Shown: positions 11,182 through 23,713 of the stretch, piece after piece
Numbering within the stretch: the stretch's first letter is position 1
Layout: each line of letters starts with the position of its first letter
Assembly (NCBI RefSeq): GCF_964204645.1
Contig: NC_134032.1
Span: 2,382,916 to 2,446,915 of the forward strand
Source: Tubulanus polymorphus
Lineage: Eukaryota > Nemertea > Palaeonemertea > Tubulaniformes > Tubulanidae
Direction: 5' to 3'
DNA: 64,000 nt
Program-made: the position numbers and the translations under genes
Notes under the pieces: generated by a model
Told to the model about the DNA's origin: nothing
Databases searched by the model: none
Seen by the model: the letters and a program-made list of their open reading frames with translations, nothing else

Positions 11182-11634
11182 TACTCCCGCCCCAAAATTT
11201 CGTGAAAATAAGTATCTCCCCTATGCAATATTAATATTTCAATATAATATACATTTAAAGCTGATTTATATTTTCACAAAGAGGAGATAACGTTGGTAAA
11301 GAATACCTAATTGATTACAAATGAATGCAAATTACGAGAGTTTCATGTTCAGAAGACAGAATCCACATAGAGATTTAGTCGTTATGCTCGGCCGTTGCAA
11401 TAGCCGTGATTCTTTGATCAGCAACAACGGCAGCAGCGCAGATTGGACGTTTTCCAACAACAGATTCATCTACGTTTTCCGTAGTATTCCCTTAGTCTTT
11501 TCCACGATGCAGCGCTGTGTCGACTATGGGCGGCCATCCCCGCCAAAATGACAAACTTCTTGTGTTCTTGAAAATGACATCAACGCGTGAAAATGTCAGT
11601 AGATGGCGCTATTTATCAAAAAGACAATTGTCCT

Positions 11635-11830
11635 GTCCTGTGGAATGGTGGCATAGTGGATAAGGTGTTAGGCTCACAACCGAGAGGTTGGGTTCGAATC
11701 CTTGTGAAACCACGTTATACCGGTAAGCCACATATCAGTGCTCGTCGACTCACTGATCCAACAAAAGTCCGTACCTGGCAAAAATCTTCAACATGATGAA
11801 GTTGGCCAGTAATAGGTAGAAGGTAGTACG
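11635..11830 (+). mobile_element. tRNA-derived SINE
   Basis: The head carries clear RNA polymerase III promoter boxes: A box TGGCATAGTGG and B box GGTTCGAATCC, spaced as in a tRNA gene, with a CAC-centred anticodon-loop-like segment. Stems are too mismatched for a functional tRNA. A non-tRNA body follows, including an inverted CTTCAACATGATGAAG. The exact 3' end is uncertain. Confidence 0.65.
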
Positions 11831-13822
11831 AAGGACAAACTCGTGTTTTCGTAAAAAAGACATCAATGCATTAAACTGTAGGTGGCGATACTAGGGCCTA
11901 GTTTTGTAAACCGGAAATTAATTACTTTTACTGGATAAAATAAAATAAATTGAAATTGAATCAAGGTCGTATAAATAAACGCCATGATCCAATAAAGTCA
12001 ATTGACTTCATTCGAACAACAAATTAATAGGCCAATGAGAAAGGCTAAAGCTGTGGCCTTAGGACGGAAAAAATAACATTTTCATTCATTCTGAGTTTTG
12101 TTGCAAGTTCTGTTGTGTTCAGATAATTCGAGTAAAGCTTTAAAAAGTTTATGTACCGGTGTTAGCTTTACTATGTAACACGATAGGCCTACATCTGACA
12201 TTAAGGCACGGCGGCAAGTGAATGTGGCCCAGATGTGAAAAAACCATTCTAAGTTATGTAGTTACGTACTGCTGGCCAGTTCAAGGATTGAAAATGCAAC
12301 GAGCCTATCGAATTTGACATCGGACGCGAAGGTTTGAATATTTATCATTCGTGGTAATCAGTGGTGGTCAACTTTTGAAGTTGCGTTGATGAAATCCTTT
12401 TTTAGCCGAAATCAAATCTTTCCAATATTCGAAAAGTTTGAATTGGTCAGTGTGGTCAATTCATAATTTTGCATTGGTGAATCCTTTTTAGTCTGACATT
12501 AAACGGGGTATATCGTTCTCGACGACTAAAGATGAATCCGCGGTCCAACAGATTTTCATTTCGCGACCCGGTGTATCGGTACAGTATGGTCAAATGCACA
12601 CCAGCAATTGTTTTTGACATATTGAAGTCGCCCATTAAAGCACTAGTCAATTTATGAATTTTCAATGGCGAATCCTTTCTAGTTTCACACCAAACACCGA
12701 AGCTTCGGCAGGCGGGGTTCAGACCCTGGCAGGTGAGGATGCCGCGGAGCAGATTCGGTCATATTCAAATTGCCAGAACAAACCTTATTTCGTCATGGCG
12801 GCTGAAAGGAAATGATGAAAATGATGCTAGAAAACAGATTAAGATATAAGTTTCTCGTTCGGGAAGCTTTTTGTGGTGTAATGTCGTATTTATGCACGAA
12901 TTCCTGGTTGAATGGGATGTGGATGAAAACCTATTCGGTACGACTGTAGTTTAGGTGTCATTAAGGAGCATGTTTATTAGTTAAAATCATGAGAATGGAG
13001 AATGTTGATTTTGTGACACATAAATAAAGTCTCATTGTCATTGAATTGCTTAGTAGCGCCACCAAATCGTGTACATAGTAGACTAAATGTAACTCTGAGG
13101 TTATAGTACATTTTGGATTTTAGTGTGACAACGGTAGCCTGATACCTTACTGTGTTTTAGTAGACTTTGATTTTAGTGTAGACATCGTGGGCAGCGTCAG
13201 CGTGAATGGGTGTATGTACGGGGCTATAGTAGACTTTGATTTTAGTGTAGACGTCGTGGACCGGTTCCTGAACTTCGCTGAAAAAGCTGAATCACTGAAA
13301 CGCTGAAACGCTGAAATAAAAACGCTGAAATTTCAGGGAATTTCTGAAAAACGCCGAAATTTCAGGGAATTCCCGAAAAACGCTGAAATCGTGCTAGGTA
13401 CCGACAATACACGTTTTGAAAATCATTCTGGGCCGGTGTCCGCTGACGAGTCCTGAACCGTGTTTTATGCTCTTCCTTCGGTTACAGAGACATGCCTTAA
13501 GGTCGTCGTCATGATTGACTTGATCGATTGCGGATTGCGTGGATTGTTAGATGTGTTTTTTGCCATAGTTTTATTTGCATACACCGGTACGATCTAACAA
13601 TGAAGTTATCACTTCATTTGAATAAATTCTTAATTACAGTAATATTAATTCACAATATTTTTTCTTATGTTTGGTGATTTCGTTGCATGATTTCAGTTCC
13701 AAATGTCATCAGGGGATTAACAGTCATAGAAACCACCGTGAAAGAATGGACAAGTTGCCTTTTAACAATTAAGAGCACATATTTATTTAGAAGTAAAAAT
13801 TATACAATAGCTATCTATATCG
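11831..13822. other. Non-coding with short local repeats
   Basis: No gene seen. Three diverged, spaced repeats lie at about 12365-12685, each with a GTCAA...CGAATCCTTTTTAG type core. Two direct copies of TAGACTTTGATTTTAGTGTA occur at about 13158 and 13230. A block at 13285-13390 repeats CGCTGAAATTTCAGGGAATT. Confidence 0.45.
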
Positions 13823-15770
13823 TTATCCTTTCTTTTTAGAAGCTCCTCCAACGGCAGCGCTCGCTTTCTGCCGTTTCTGTCCGTGCCGGGTTCCACAACT
13901 GGACGAAGGTTGTGGTTCGTCGGTTTGGGTCGGTTGCGGGTCCTGGGTTTCCTGCCGTTCTTCCTGAGGTTGTTCAACATCCTGTGTAACTTCTTTTTCG
14001 GACAAATCGGCTAATAAATGCGCATGCGGATGGTGCGCTGCAGCGATTTGTTTTAGTGATTGCTCTGTATTTCCGAAGTTGTTGAAACGTTCTCTATACC
14101 GTTCGTGGTTGAAGTTTTTATTTAATACAGCGGCGTGGGTAGCATCGAAACTGTCGAGGTGTGGCTTGTAGAATACCTCGCGAAATGTTCGGCCGCATTT
14201 TAACCTCTCCCAATTGCAAAAGCGCATCTGTTCACAAATTATCGACAATTCGACAGCAATGCGAAAGGTATTTAACATGAATATCTATAACATAATCTAT
14301 TCTGAATTGATTAGCATGGTGTATGAAAACAATTGCTTACTTTTAAGTGTGAGTGCTGTATTACCTCGAATTCTCTTTTGTATAGCTCTTACAGGTATAA
14401 TCAGGCCGTCACTTTACAAAATGACATTAACCACCTTCTGTTGGTAAGTAAAAAAACACATTGATCGTGGCCTTGGAAAGGGAAGATACTGCCTGGAAGT
14501 AAATGAAACGGTTAGTATAGAAACTTAAAAAATCACTGACAACAAATAGGTATATATATACTTTGTGTGTGTATATACCTCTGTGAACACTGCCTTTTGC
14601 TTTTTAGAGCCGTGCAGTAATGACGCTGCTACGCTCCACATCGGTTCATTAATGACTAGTGGGATGTCAACTCCAGTTCGTGCCGAATAAAACACATGGA
14701 GCACTGCTACAAGTTTAACCACGTGCATCGGGTCTTTCGTGGACATCAGCGATGCCTCCATTTTAGGATCGGAGTTTCCATTTCAGTATCAGTATCTCCA
14801 TTTCATCGTCTGAAACAATGTAACGTAACACGTTAGATTGCCTGCAAATTGTATCAATACATAACGTGAACTGTCATTAAAGAAATAATTGTACTTATCG
14901 TCTGATGAGTCGGATGCATATTTTGCAGCCATATATGCAGCGAAGTTGTTTTTGAGGGTAGTGTACATTGTCGATGCTGCTGCATCGAGGGTGTAAACCC
15001 TCGGCCGGCTGTGCGTATTGTATATTATATCGTATATATCATTAATAACATCAGCTTTATAAAAAGAGCGGCGTTTTCGTTGTTTATTTCGGCCGCAAAA
15101 TATTTTGGCTTGCACACCATACAAATAAACCTGTCATAAAAACCATCTGCCGTTCCTTGAATCTGCACCAATTCAGTCAGCTAGGTGTCTGGCTGAGTTA
15201 TTATGTGCATGGAGAAACTATTTTGACCGTTTTGTCAAATCCACGTTGTCCTGATGATAGATTAACGGCATCTCCTTCGCCGCCCCCTCCCCCCAATAGT
15301 TAACAAAGTAGAGCTTGCTCAGACTCCCCTTTGCTTTGTTTTTGGATGATTGCTTTAAGGATTCGTCCTCCTTCGTCCGATGTTATAATTCCATAACCGC
15401 CGGAACGTTGTTGGTGACTTGTTGGAGACTCGTGTTTCGCAGCCTAAAAAGTATTAAAGGCCGGTTTCATTAACTTGTCGAAGGCAATACTTTTGCCCGC
15501 CCCCGATGCTGCAACTGTTGTCATGAATATATTCAGTGACGTCGACAGGTGTGGTCCAACTTTAATCGTTGTGTTGGCCCCATTTATGCAGCTGTGGTGG
15601 ATATAATAACCGACAAACTTAATGTCTTGCTGACGTTAAAAGCCCTTTCGAAAACTTCTAGAAAGCGAAGAGTTTCCTCCGGCAGAGTGTCTTCCAAATA
15701 ATATTTGACCCTGTAGGCCGACTTATACAGTTTCTCGACGGATGCCGCGTTGAATCTTCGTGCGTTCATG
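13823..15770 (-). pseudogene. Decayed P-loop ATPase gene (DUF3987-like)
   Basis: Successive minus-strand segments read as one disrupted protein. At 15770-15584 is an N-terminal piece (MNARRFNAASVEKLYKSAY). A frame change near 15615 leads to YYIHHSCINGANTTIKV and then a Walker A motif in VAASGAGKSIAFDKLMKP (about 15550-15455). SGGYGIITSDEGGRILKAI and a KGESEQALLC segment follow (15430-15300). Next come THSRPRVYTLDAAASTMY (15124-14789), MHVVKLVAVLHVFY (14761-14525) and a Pro/Gln-rich basic C-terminus (14278-13823). The order resembles DUF3987-type ATPases that occur in invertebrate genomes and some mobile elements. Several frame changes suggest a pseudogene, although some breaks could be introns. 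The family name is from memory and needs a profile search. Confidence 0.45.
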
Positions 15771-16055
15771 CTGACATCTCGATACTTTCAGTCAGCAACA
15801 GTGTGCAATGGTTTTATAGCTGTACAGAAAATATTCCAAATGTCGCATTCCAAACTAAGTTACCGATTGGCCGTAGATACTGAATTTCATGAGATTTGCC
15901 GAAACCCGTATTGTAACATTGAGGTGTTTTTCATGTGCTATTATTCCCTCATGGAAAACCAAGTAACCGATTGGTGTGGTTTACTGAAATGCATTGGGAT
16001 TTACTGCAATCCGTATTGTTAGATAGAGACGTGTAAGGTTCCAAATACGTTTCCG

Positions 16056-16739
16056 TTAATATAGATTCTGAATAGCTGAAAGTGAATTGATGTCTGAAAG
16101 TGAACCAAATTCATTGGATGACTTGTAGATTTTAATTTCTCCAGGTAATGAATCTAATTGAATTCTGTTTCTCATTTCACTTTGACGAACTACTTGCTCC
16201 AAAATACATACGTGATGGAATTTGAAAACATCACCCTTAAAGCAGTATTTATCGTCATCATAACAGGATGGATTTGGAACAAGTGGGAGCTGAAAGAAGT
16301 CACCACTAAGAATAACTTGCAATCCTCCAAAATTACTATCATTATTACGAACTAACCGACAAACATACTCCACCTGTTCGAAAACATGACGGGATATCAT
16401 CGAGATTTCATCAATGATCAAAACCTCTGTCTCAGATATAGCAGACTTTACATTGGATAATGAAGAATCATGTAAAAACCGATGAGATAATTCAGATTTC
16501 GAATATCGTCCATCTTGAATACCACTCCAACTATGTAAAGTCTTTGCATTCATATTGCTTAGCTGGAGGCATGCTATGCCAGTACTCGCACAAACTGATT
16601 CCACCTTACCATTTCTACGCATGGTTTTATATATATGGTGCAAACAAAACGACTTGCCAGTACCTGCTTGGCCACGAATACACAGGCTATGGCCAGCGGT
16701 CGCTAAGAAAATGATGTTTGATTGTTGTTGATTAAGCAT
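16056..16739 (-). pseudogene. PIF1-like helicase, internally deleted
   Basis: A 227-residue frame with superfamily 1 helicase motifs of the PIF1 group: Walker A GQAGTGKS (about residue 23), VCASTGIA, LIIDEISMISR (Walker B), GLQVILSGDFFQLPLV and ILEQVVRQSE. Right after VVRQSEM the protein jumps to LPGEIKIYKSSNEFGSLSD, which in full-length PIF1 lies well downstream, and then stops. About a hundred or more residues and the C-terminal motifs are therefore missing. It lies upstream of, and on the same strand as, the P-loop ATPase relic. Such PIF1 copies are often carried by mobile elements; no element ends were recognised here. Confidence 0.7.
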
Positions 16740-18308
16740 ATTTCAGCAATTTGTCATATGGAAACGAGAAAAAGCATTAACGAGTCAATGTTTTTAAAAA
16801 CCAATAAGCACATGGCAAAATCTCAAATATGGAAAAGTGAATGCAATAACAGCAAGTACACAGACCCAGCCTTCTATAGAGAGATCACAAGCCCATTACA
16901 AGCCCAGTGTGGTAATGAAACATTAACACACGACCGTAGAGCTAATACTAACTATAAATGACCTTGACCGACGTTTAATTGAATTGAATCGGTGACAGCA
17001 AGCCGATACATAGGTTCCGAGAAATAACAATGGCCGCCTTTTCGCTAGCGACACGACCGCGGATTATTGCCGTTTCACGCGTATTTTAGATGTCTGTATC
17101 AGTTTAAACACGGACTATCGCAACATATTTATACCTCAATCGGTTCATATTTGAGCTTGAGATAATTCTTGAGAAGATGCAGTTTGTTAGTTACTTGATA
17201 TTGACGTTTACTTTTACTTCCGGGTTCATTGAATCGATGATGAATGCGATGTTTCAACGAAGAAAAAAGCTTAAAAGAGTTCTCCCTTAACTGCAGAGAG
17301 TAATTAAGTCTATTTAGGAAATGTGTGCTGCCAAATAAGCGTGTAAGTATTTATAGGATCTTTTGTAAGGCAAATTACAGGCTGATTAGGTCTCCTGGTC
17401 CAGTGTACCTGGTAGGCCTTTTTGTCCTTCCTTTTTATTTGATGAAGACTAAGCTAATAGTAGGCCTAAAGACCCACTGATTGCCGTATATATGGCAGTG
17501 AGGTTAAGTATGGGAGGCTTAGTTTCTTTCATCTTTTGATTTCAGTGATTGGAAATCAAAAAGTTTCTCACAACGTACTCAAAACTTAGCCTTGGCTACC
17601 GAAAATGAAATGAACCCTAAACTAATATGGCGATTGAACCCAGGAATATTTTAGAATAAAGTAAGTAGTTTTGAACCACTTCCATGTTTGTTTCTGGTGG
17701 CTAGGTGATTTGTTCGATTTGGGTCTACTATAAATTTGGGAAACTGGGTCGACTCGGGTCCATGGGAAACATTTAATGTTGATTCGAGGCTGTAGTCTGT
17801 GCGGTTTGGTTAAGTTTCCAAGTCAACTCACGCAGCTAACCCATTCTGGCAGAACCAACATGATACTTAAGATTGTGCACATGAAAATGATTGTCAGTAT
17901 TTTTGTTCCAAATATATTAATTTATTTGTTATTCCATTTATTGCACAACATTAATCAATAAGCTATCATTAGCTAACCAGACAAAATCTCATAATCTACT
18001 TGTATTAGAATTCCAAATTTTCAATTTAATATTTTACAGTAATTGATATTTTTTATGCAGAGAAGACAATTGTATATATATCGTGAATCTTGAAACCGAC
18101 AACTGTTCGTGTGAAGTAAAAAGGTGAGTAAATAAAATCTCATAATTTTTTCCTCTCAATTATATTAAGAGCAAACAAGAAATACTCTGCCTTATTTCAC
18201 CGACCTGTGTGATTTTAACGAATAAAAGTGAAATATAAGATATATACATGCGTGCGGTATACATTTACAATAATTTTCCGTTTTCTTTTCAGGTAACGGT
18301 ACATACAT
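16740..18308. other. Non-coding
   Basis: No recognisable gene or element. The interval separates the PIF1 relic from the transposase 3' end; transposon termini for either neighbour were sought but not identified. Confidence 0.4.
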
Positions 18309-21300
18309 TCAAACAAGCCTTTTACACTTTTTACACTGTCGAGTGTTATCTTGACTGATGTAAAAGCCACCACACTCGCATTTTCGTTTCGTTGCTTCGG
18401 ATTTTGGTGGTTTTGTCGCGTAAAGACCTTGATTGATGAATAGATATTTAGTTCGCAGAACTTGATCACGGACTGTACAGTAGATTCTGTTGTCTCTGTT
18501 CACGCTTGCGTGTTTACCTTCAAGTGCTTGCTCACCGAAGAGCCCCAGAGAACCCCACATATCAACAAAATCAGGAGCGTGGTAAATAAGTATATGGAGT
18601 TTTGGCGTGATAGTGGAACTAGGAAATGCGTCGGTGTAAAATCGTCCGAAATCATGACACAGTTTACGGAATAAGGACTTTTCATCTGCTGTGAGAAATC
18701 TACATGCCGTGTATAGTGCATATAAGTTACTAAGTCTCTCGAATAGCTCGAGAAATTTCGTGTAATCATCATCAGCATGACCTGAGAGAACACTACATAG
18801 TTTCTGTGGATTGTTGGATTTGTCATCATTTTTGAGCATTTTATTTATATGGTTTCCAACAATGCAACCACTATAGTACGCTTGCCGATCAATACCTATT
18901 TCGGCAAGAATTTCATTTAGCCGTTTTGTAACCGGCCCCATTGATGAATTAACAACTTTGAATATTTCCTGTAATTGGTTTTGAGCTTCAGACAATCTCG
19001 ATTTTAGATCAGCTAACTCAGATTTCTTTTCCGATATTTCTTGAATTTCCAGCTTGATAATACTATCCGCTGACATAGTTTTCCCCGTACAACATTCCAT
19101 ACATTTGAAATTAGCTGTAGGTCCAAATATACATTGCTTGTGATAGGGGGAATCGCAATCAATGCACTCAACAAAATCATTTTGTTTGGCATTCGGAATG
19201 TTTCTAATCAAACAAATCTTTGCTGAACAACTAATAACACAACGACCCTTTTTTTGGATTGTTTAAGAAGGTCAACAGTTTGATTAAGAGTGACAATCAT
19301 TTCCTTGTACTGATTTAATTCCTCCTGCACTGCGCATACATCTAGGGATTTTTCTTTCCAGTTTCTGTACAAATCGATATCCCGATCTTTTAATCCTTCA
19401 TTGTCGACTTCCTGACATTTCTGCTCCAACATCTCAAAGAATAACAGACCTAACCCCAAAGATATGTGCAGTGGAGGAGGAACTAAATGGTCCAAATCGT
19501 CAATCCTCACTAGCATTTCATTGCAAATGCTTTTTGTGTTTTGCCCTGGTTGCTGCTTTTCAGCATTAACATTATAATCGGCTACAGTTCTACACTGCAC
19601 TACTATATGATCAGGTGTGTGTGGTTTACCATCACGTTTTCTCAGCTGTTCCAATCTAATTTCACACCAAAGGCATGGATAAGAAGCCGATGAACCCTGG
19701 TGGCCCATACATGTACACAGAAAAGCTAAATCGCCGATCAGAAAAAATCTTATAGCCAAAGTTCCTCTACTACATTCGACATATCTAATTTGTGGCAGTT
19801 GATCAAAGATTTTGCCAAATATGATCTTCATATTGCTGTAAGTATCGACAGCTTCGAAATATGAAATCAACTCGGTGTGATCGGTACTGTTTACTAGTGT
19901 ACTATTTAGTACAGACAGTACTAGCTTCGAAGAGCCACCACCTTTATCGGCTCCGATCTTTACCCAAATTTCATCATGAAAATGCTCATCCGTCACAAAT
20001 TTTCCGGTGACTATCAAATTGTTAACAACGTATTCAAGATGTGATTTTAAATTCACTATGTATACATAGGGGACAAGTTTTTCTTCTAGAGTTCGAGCAT
20101 TGATCACTAAATTCTTTTCGCCAGTGAATATATTCTGATCGATGTGATCACTGCGTTTTTTTAGTTCTACTCGAATCTTATCTGATGAGGGAAACACCTT
20201 TACATTTTGACTTTTCAAGTTACGGTCTTATTCTAGCATTTTGGTCATTGTAAGACGCAAATTCAGTTTCAAGTCAACTGACTGTTCAGGAGTGAGCTTA
20301 GTTCCTTTCATTTCTGGAAATTCATTGATTACAAGATTTTTTAGATTTTCATCTTTTTTCAACATATGTGCAACTAATTTAGCAGCCTCAGTGATACTTT
20401 GGTCTTTGGATGAAATAAATTGTAGTATTGATTTTGCTTTGGAAGCTCTCTTCTCAACAGTCTGTCGACTTGACTCTGAAATGGATGTGTTTGGTTTTTC
20501 AAGTTTGCAAAAATGATGTTCATTTGTTCGAGAACCTGATGGAATAATAGCTTTGAATATATGATCTAGAGAACCTTCCGATACAGTAAAAACATTATTA
20601 TCCGTCATTAATTTTTCCAAGCGACTATTAATGATTTTTAAATTGCCATTTTCCTTTTCGACATTTTTCAGCTGTTCTTTTAATAAATTCAGTTGTTCCA
20701 GATAATCTTCAGATATGTCTGTCTGTGTCGTTTGTTCATGTACTGGTGTTGTGGCATCTTCACTCGCAAGAAGGTTTTCTGTGTCGTGTAGTTTATTGCC
20801 TTGTCCTAATGAAATTCAGAATATTTTCATTGCCTGTATTCATTTGTAGAGATTCATTTTTATTGTAATGAAATGACGGTCTGACAAGCATCGATGAAAT
20901 TAAGTTAACGAGTAAAATTAAGTTTTTAAACTATGCCTAATTACTATGATTCATCGAATTCATACTGTTTCATTTGACTCTGAAGAAATTTGTGATCCCA
21001 ATTTGTTTAAAGTTATTAGGCACAAATCCAAATGCAACTTCCAAAAATTTACTGCAAATGAACAACAATTTTCAGCTGAAGTCGAAGAACGTTTGACTTA
21101 TGTACCACAAGTTAATAACAATTGATCTTGGAGTAACGATTTGACCATTAAATGATTGCTCCAAGTATAGATGAAATGTCAATTGCAAAGAAATGGAGTA
21201 TACGATACCTTCTGGATACGGGAATTGAACGAAAATGAGACAGAACATAGAATCCTCTAACAATAATTACAAGAACAAATTAGTAACTTTTGAATAAATT

Positions 21301-21456
21301 TAATCGTACTAAAAATCACAATATTTGTATCAATAACTTACTAGATAAAACCATTTGAACAATTTTTTTTAAATTTTTTCTCGAACTGCTTCCCTGGAAA
21401 TATTTTTTTCTTTTGCTGGAACCAGACTTTGAGGAAATACTTTTATCACTATCCAT
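18309..21456 (-). pseudogene. RAG1/CMC-like DDE transposase with PHD-like finger
   Basis: Exon 1 (21456-21342, MDSDKSISSKSGSSKRKK...) ends at a GTAAGT donor in phase 1. Exon 2 starts at 20805 after ATTAG and joins in frame. Exon 2 encodes a coiled-coil N-terminal part, then SQNVKVFPSSDK, ADKGGGSSKLVLSVL (likely first catalytic Asp), CTCMGHQGSSASYPCLWC (Cys pairs), DDLDHLVPPPLHISLGLGL (second Asp), a PHD-like finger (CIDC, H, C, CMEC) with a coiled coil, and HAPDFVDMWGSLGLFGEQ followed by ALEGKHASVN (catalytic Glu). A C-terminal CECGG...CKKC zinc motif ends the protein. The HxPE/DxxxxxGSLGxxxEQ...E layout resembles the RAG1/Transib and CMC groups. Two defects are visible: an in-frame TAA at 20230-20228 and a one-base frameshift in a seven-T run at 19249-19255. 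No TIRs were found. The assignment to the RAG1/CMC type is inference. Confidence 0.65.
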
Positions 21457-21528
21457 CGTCTTACAAAAAAACGCTGCCGAAAAACCTGTTTTTTAAAAGT
21501 AAACAAACAATTATTAGACTTTTTTACT

Positions 21529-23713
21529 ATCAAATGTATGACTAATTCACGAGACTTGAAATACTGACCAGATTCCGACCCGAGATTTGAAATAGTTGGT
21601 CCAACTAACTCGTGGTTCGAGACTCCATCCGAATCTACATAAAATCCTGCCGCCAAACCTATTTTAGGATGTAAACGAAACAATTATATAACTGGCCTAA
21701 CTAACTTGATAATTTCTCAACTTCCAACACCAATCATTTTGTTTTTTTTTTCACTATTTATTGTAGTAGGCCTAGGCATGTCGTACCCTAATAGGGCTAG
21801 GCCTGTCAGGCTAGACCTGACTTCAGCCCCTGGGCTTCATTCAGGTCTTAACTTTAACGATATTAAGAGACCAGACTTATTTTTTGGATGTGCAAGAGTG
21901 ACTAGTTCTTGTTCGAAGGAGGGGCAAGGCCTGGGCAGCTAGCGCTACGTAGGTTGTAGGCGCTGAAAAACGCCAAACTTAAAAAAGTCCTTAAAACGCA
22001 AAAACAAATGACATTCGCTAGCCACTCATGAGGTATCTAACCATATGTATCATATATCATCGGAAAGCTTATGGCACCATCTACATCGGTATGTTGAGAT
22101 AATTTCGTTTTCCCAAACCCCTAAGAAATAATTAGCGAATATGTACCTCGAAAGTCGTTAGTTTTGGCCTAACCGGTTTTCAGCAGCCAACCAGGCGCAG
22201 ACGACTGACAAATTTCAACTTGTGACTACATATAGATCTTCAAAACCTGGTTGAGAATACATTAGAACGAAGTGGGCTCGAATCCCGTTATCCGTTTTCT
22301 CTACGGAACTGCGCGCGTACAGCTGGTCGTATTCGGTTAGTTTTCTATGAGAATGAACAAAGCAGGTGCGCGCACTTATTGTGCTGCCATCAATCGGTTT
22401 TCAAAAGAGGCTCAGAAAATCAATATTAATTGTTGACAAATTCTGTATCTACTCTACGGTCGTGTCCAGAAGAAAGCGTTCCGCATTATCTTTAAAACCG
22501 ATATTAGAGCCCATACCTCACCATTATCATCGACGTGACTCATCCGATGACGACTTCAGAGAGTTTCACTAAGAAATCACCGACGATTCTGAACAAACAG
22601 TATTTCAATGGTACAGGTGAAGAACCTGCTCCAGATCGTTAGACAACAAACAGTGTTGCATCCCGAGTTGCTGATTTTTCTTTTCAATTATCTGCACTAG
22701 TGTCACCTCGCAGCAATTATATATAACTGCACGTGCTGCCGCCAATCTAACGCTCCCGATAATAGATTGCGTAGTCGTGCCGAAGATCTAACAAAAGCGA
22801 CGATAAGAGGAGGTTGCTGCTGCTGCTGCTGCTGCGATCGAATTAGAATTGATTCCTGTGTTTCCAACTCCCTGTTTTGTTTTCGTTTCGTTGTCGCTAA
22901 TTGGGCGCCGGAATCGATGGGTGAAATAAGCAATTAATTAATTTCATTGAATGACGTCATAAGTTGTAAAATCAACGACCAGAAATGGTTAAAGACGGTT
23001 CTTTATTTCATGAGGAATAATCTCCTAAAAATCCTAGACCTTCCAGAGTGACTAGGTTGGAACACGAGAATAAAATAAACGACAAAAAATGCCGATAACC
23101 TTAAGATACGCCTTAAGATGGACTCGAACCTGCGACCTCCAGCGCGCGCCAGACGAGCACGCTAATCACTCGACCATAGACCAGTAGTGACTGACGAAGT
23201 TTGTAAGTTTGTCTAGCGATTGAAGTGGCTAGTGACCAGTCAGATGATTAAGTGACTTGGTGCATGGTGACTGTTGGCCGTTTCTACGGCCCGCTCATTC
23301 TATGGTTACTGCAGTACCTTATCGGCCCTAAACCCTCTCTGATTACGAGTCGCCCATTGTAAGAAATCAAACTAATATAGTTTGTGTAGGCTGCAGTTCA
23401 TGTATTTCTTGCTATATTTGGCATACATATACACATAAACATACGCCTACATCAATAAATCTACGACATTTGATTTCGCCTGTTTAGTCACGGAGTCGTC
23501 CACTAGATGGCGCTATATTCACCTGTGCGGTGTTATTTGCCAGTCGCCCGAATAAATGTTTCAATATTCTGGAGTTTATAGGCCGCCTGCACATGTACCT
23601 CTTCTTCTTGCGGCGACGCGCCGGAGAGCGGCCATTTTTCTTTGTAAAACGTATCTTGCAGATAACAAATTTCTGTCGTCCTAGAAACAAATCGAAAAAC
23701 CGTTTTAGTTTGA
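21529..23713. repeat. Tandem duplication, copy 1 (2.19 kb)
   Basis: Near-identical to 23714-26670; only scattered single-base differences are seen. The unit begins ATCAAATGTATGACTAATTC and ends CCGTTTTAGTTTGAA. It contains a candidate minus-strand exon (about 21597-21672, with FYVDSDGVSNHELVGPTI read from its neighbourhood), a (TGC)7 run near 22816, a tRNA-like sequence near 23112-23182 and a CCACTAGATGGCGCTA site near 23500. The start of the candidate exon resembles the sequence around the transposase exon 1 (AGGTTT, CGGCAG, GATGG), hinting at older local duplication. No complete gene is identified in the unit. Confidence 0.85.
23112..23182 (-). other. tRNA-like pol III promoter sequence (copy 1)
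   Basis: On the minus strand TGGTCGAGTGATTAGCG resembles an A box and GGTTCGAGTCC is a good B box at tRNA spacing. The T and anticodon stems do not pair properly, so this is a tRNA pseudogene or SINE head rather than a working tRNA. Duplicated at 26069-26139 with one change. Confidence 0.5.

Larger units (their letters stand above)
9095..11545 (+). repeat. Left arm of a 33-kb-spaced inverted duplication
   Basis: Reads as the reverse complement of 44180-46373. The outer boundary is sharp: AAGTCTTTCTTCGCGC begins at 9095 and its complement ends at 46373. The part holding the LINE endonuclease and small reading frames (9095-10500) is about 94-99% similar by eye. The BEL LTR/integrase part (10920-11545) is only about 78% similar. 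This arm has an extra stretch of about 400 bp (about 10505-10920) absent from the other. Confidence 0.85.

Noticed and set aside
11640-11715. Functional tRNA gene
   Set aside because: A and B boxes are good, but the acceptor, anticodon and T stems do not pair properly and a SINE body follows; called a tRNA-derived SINE.
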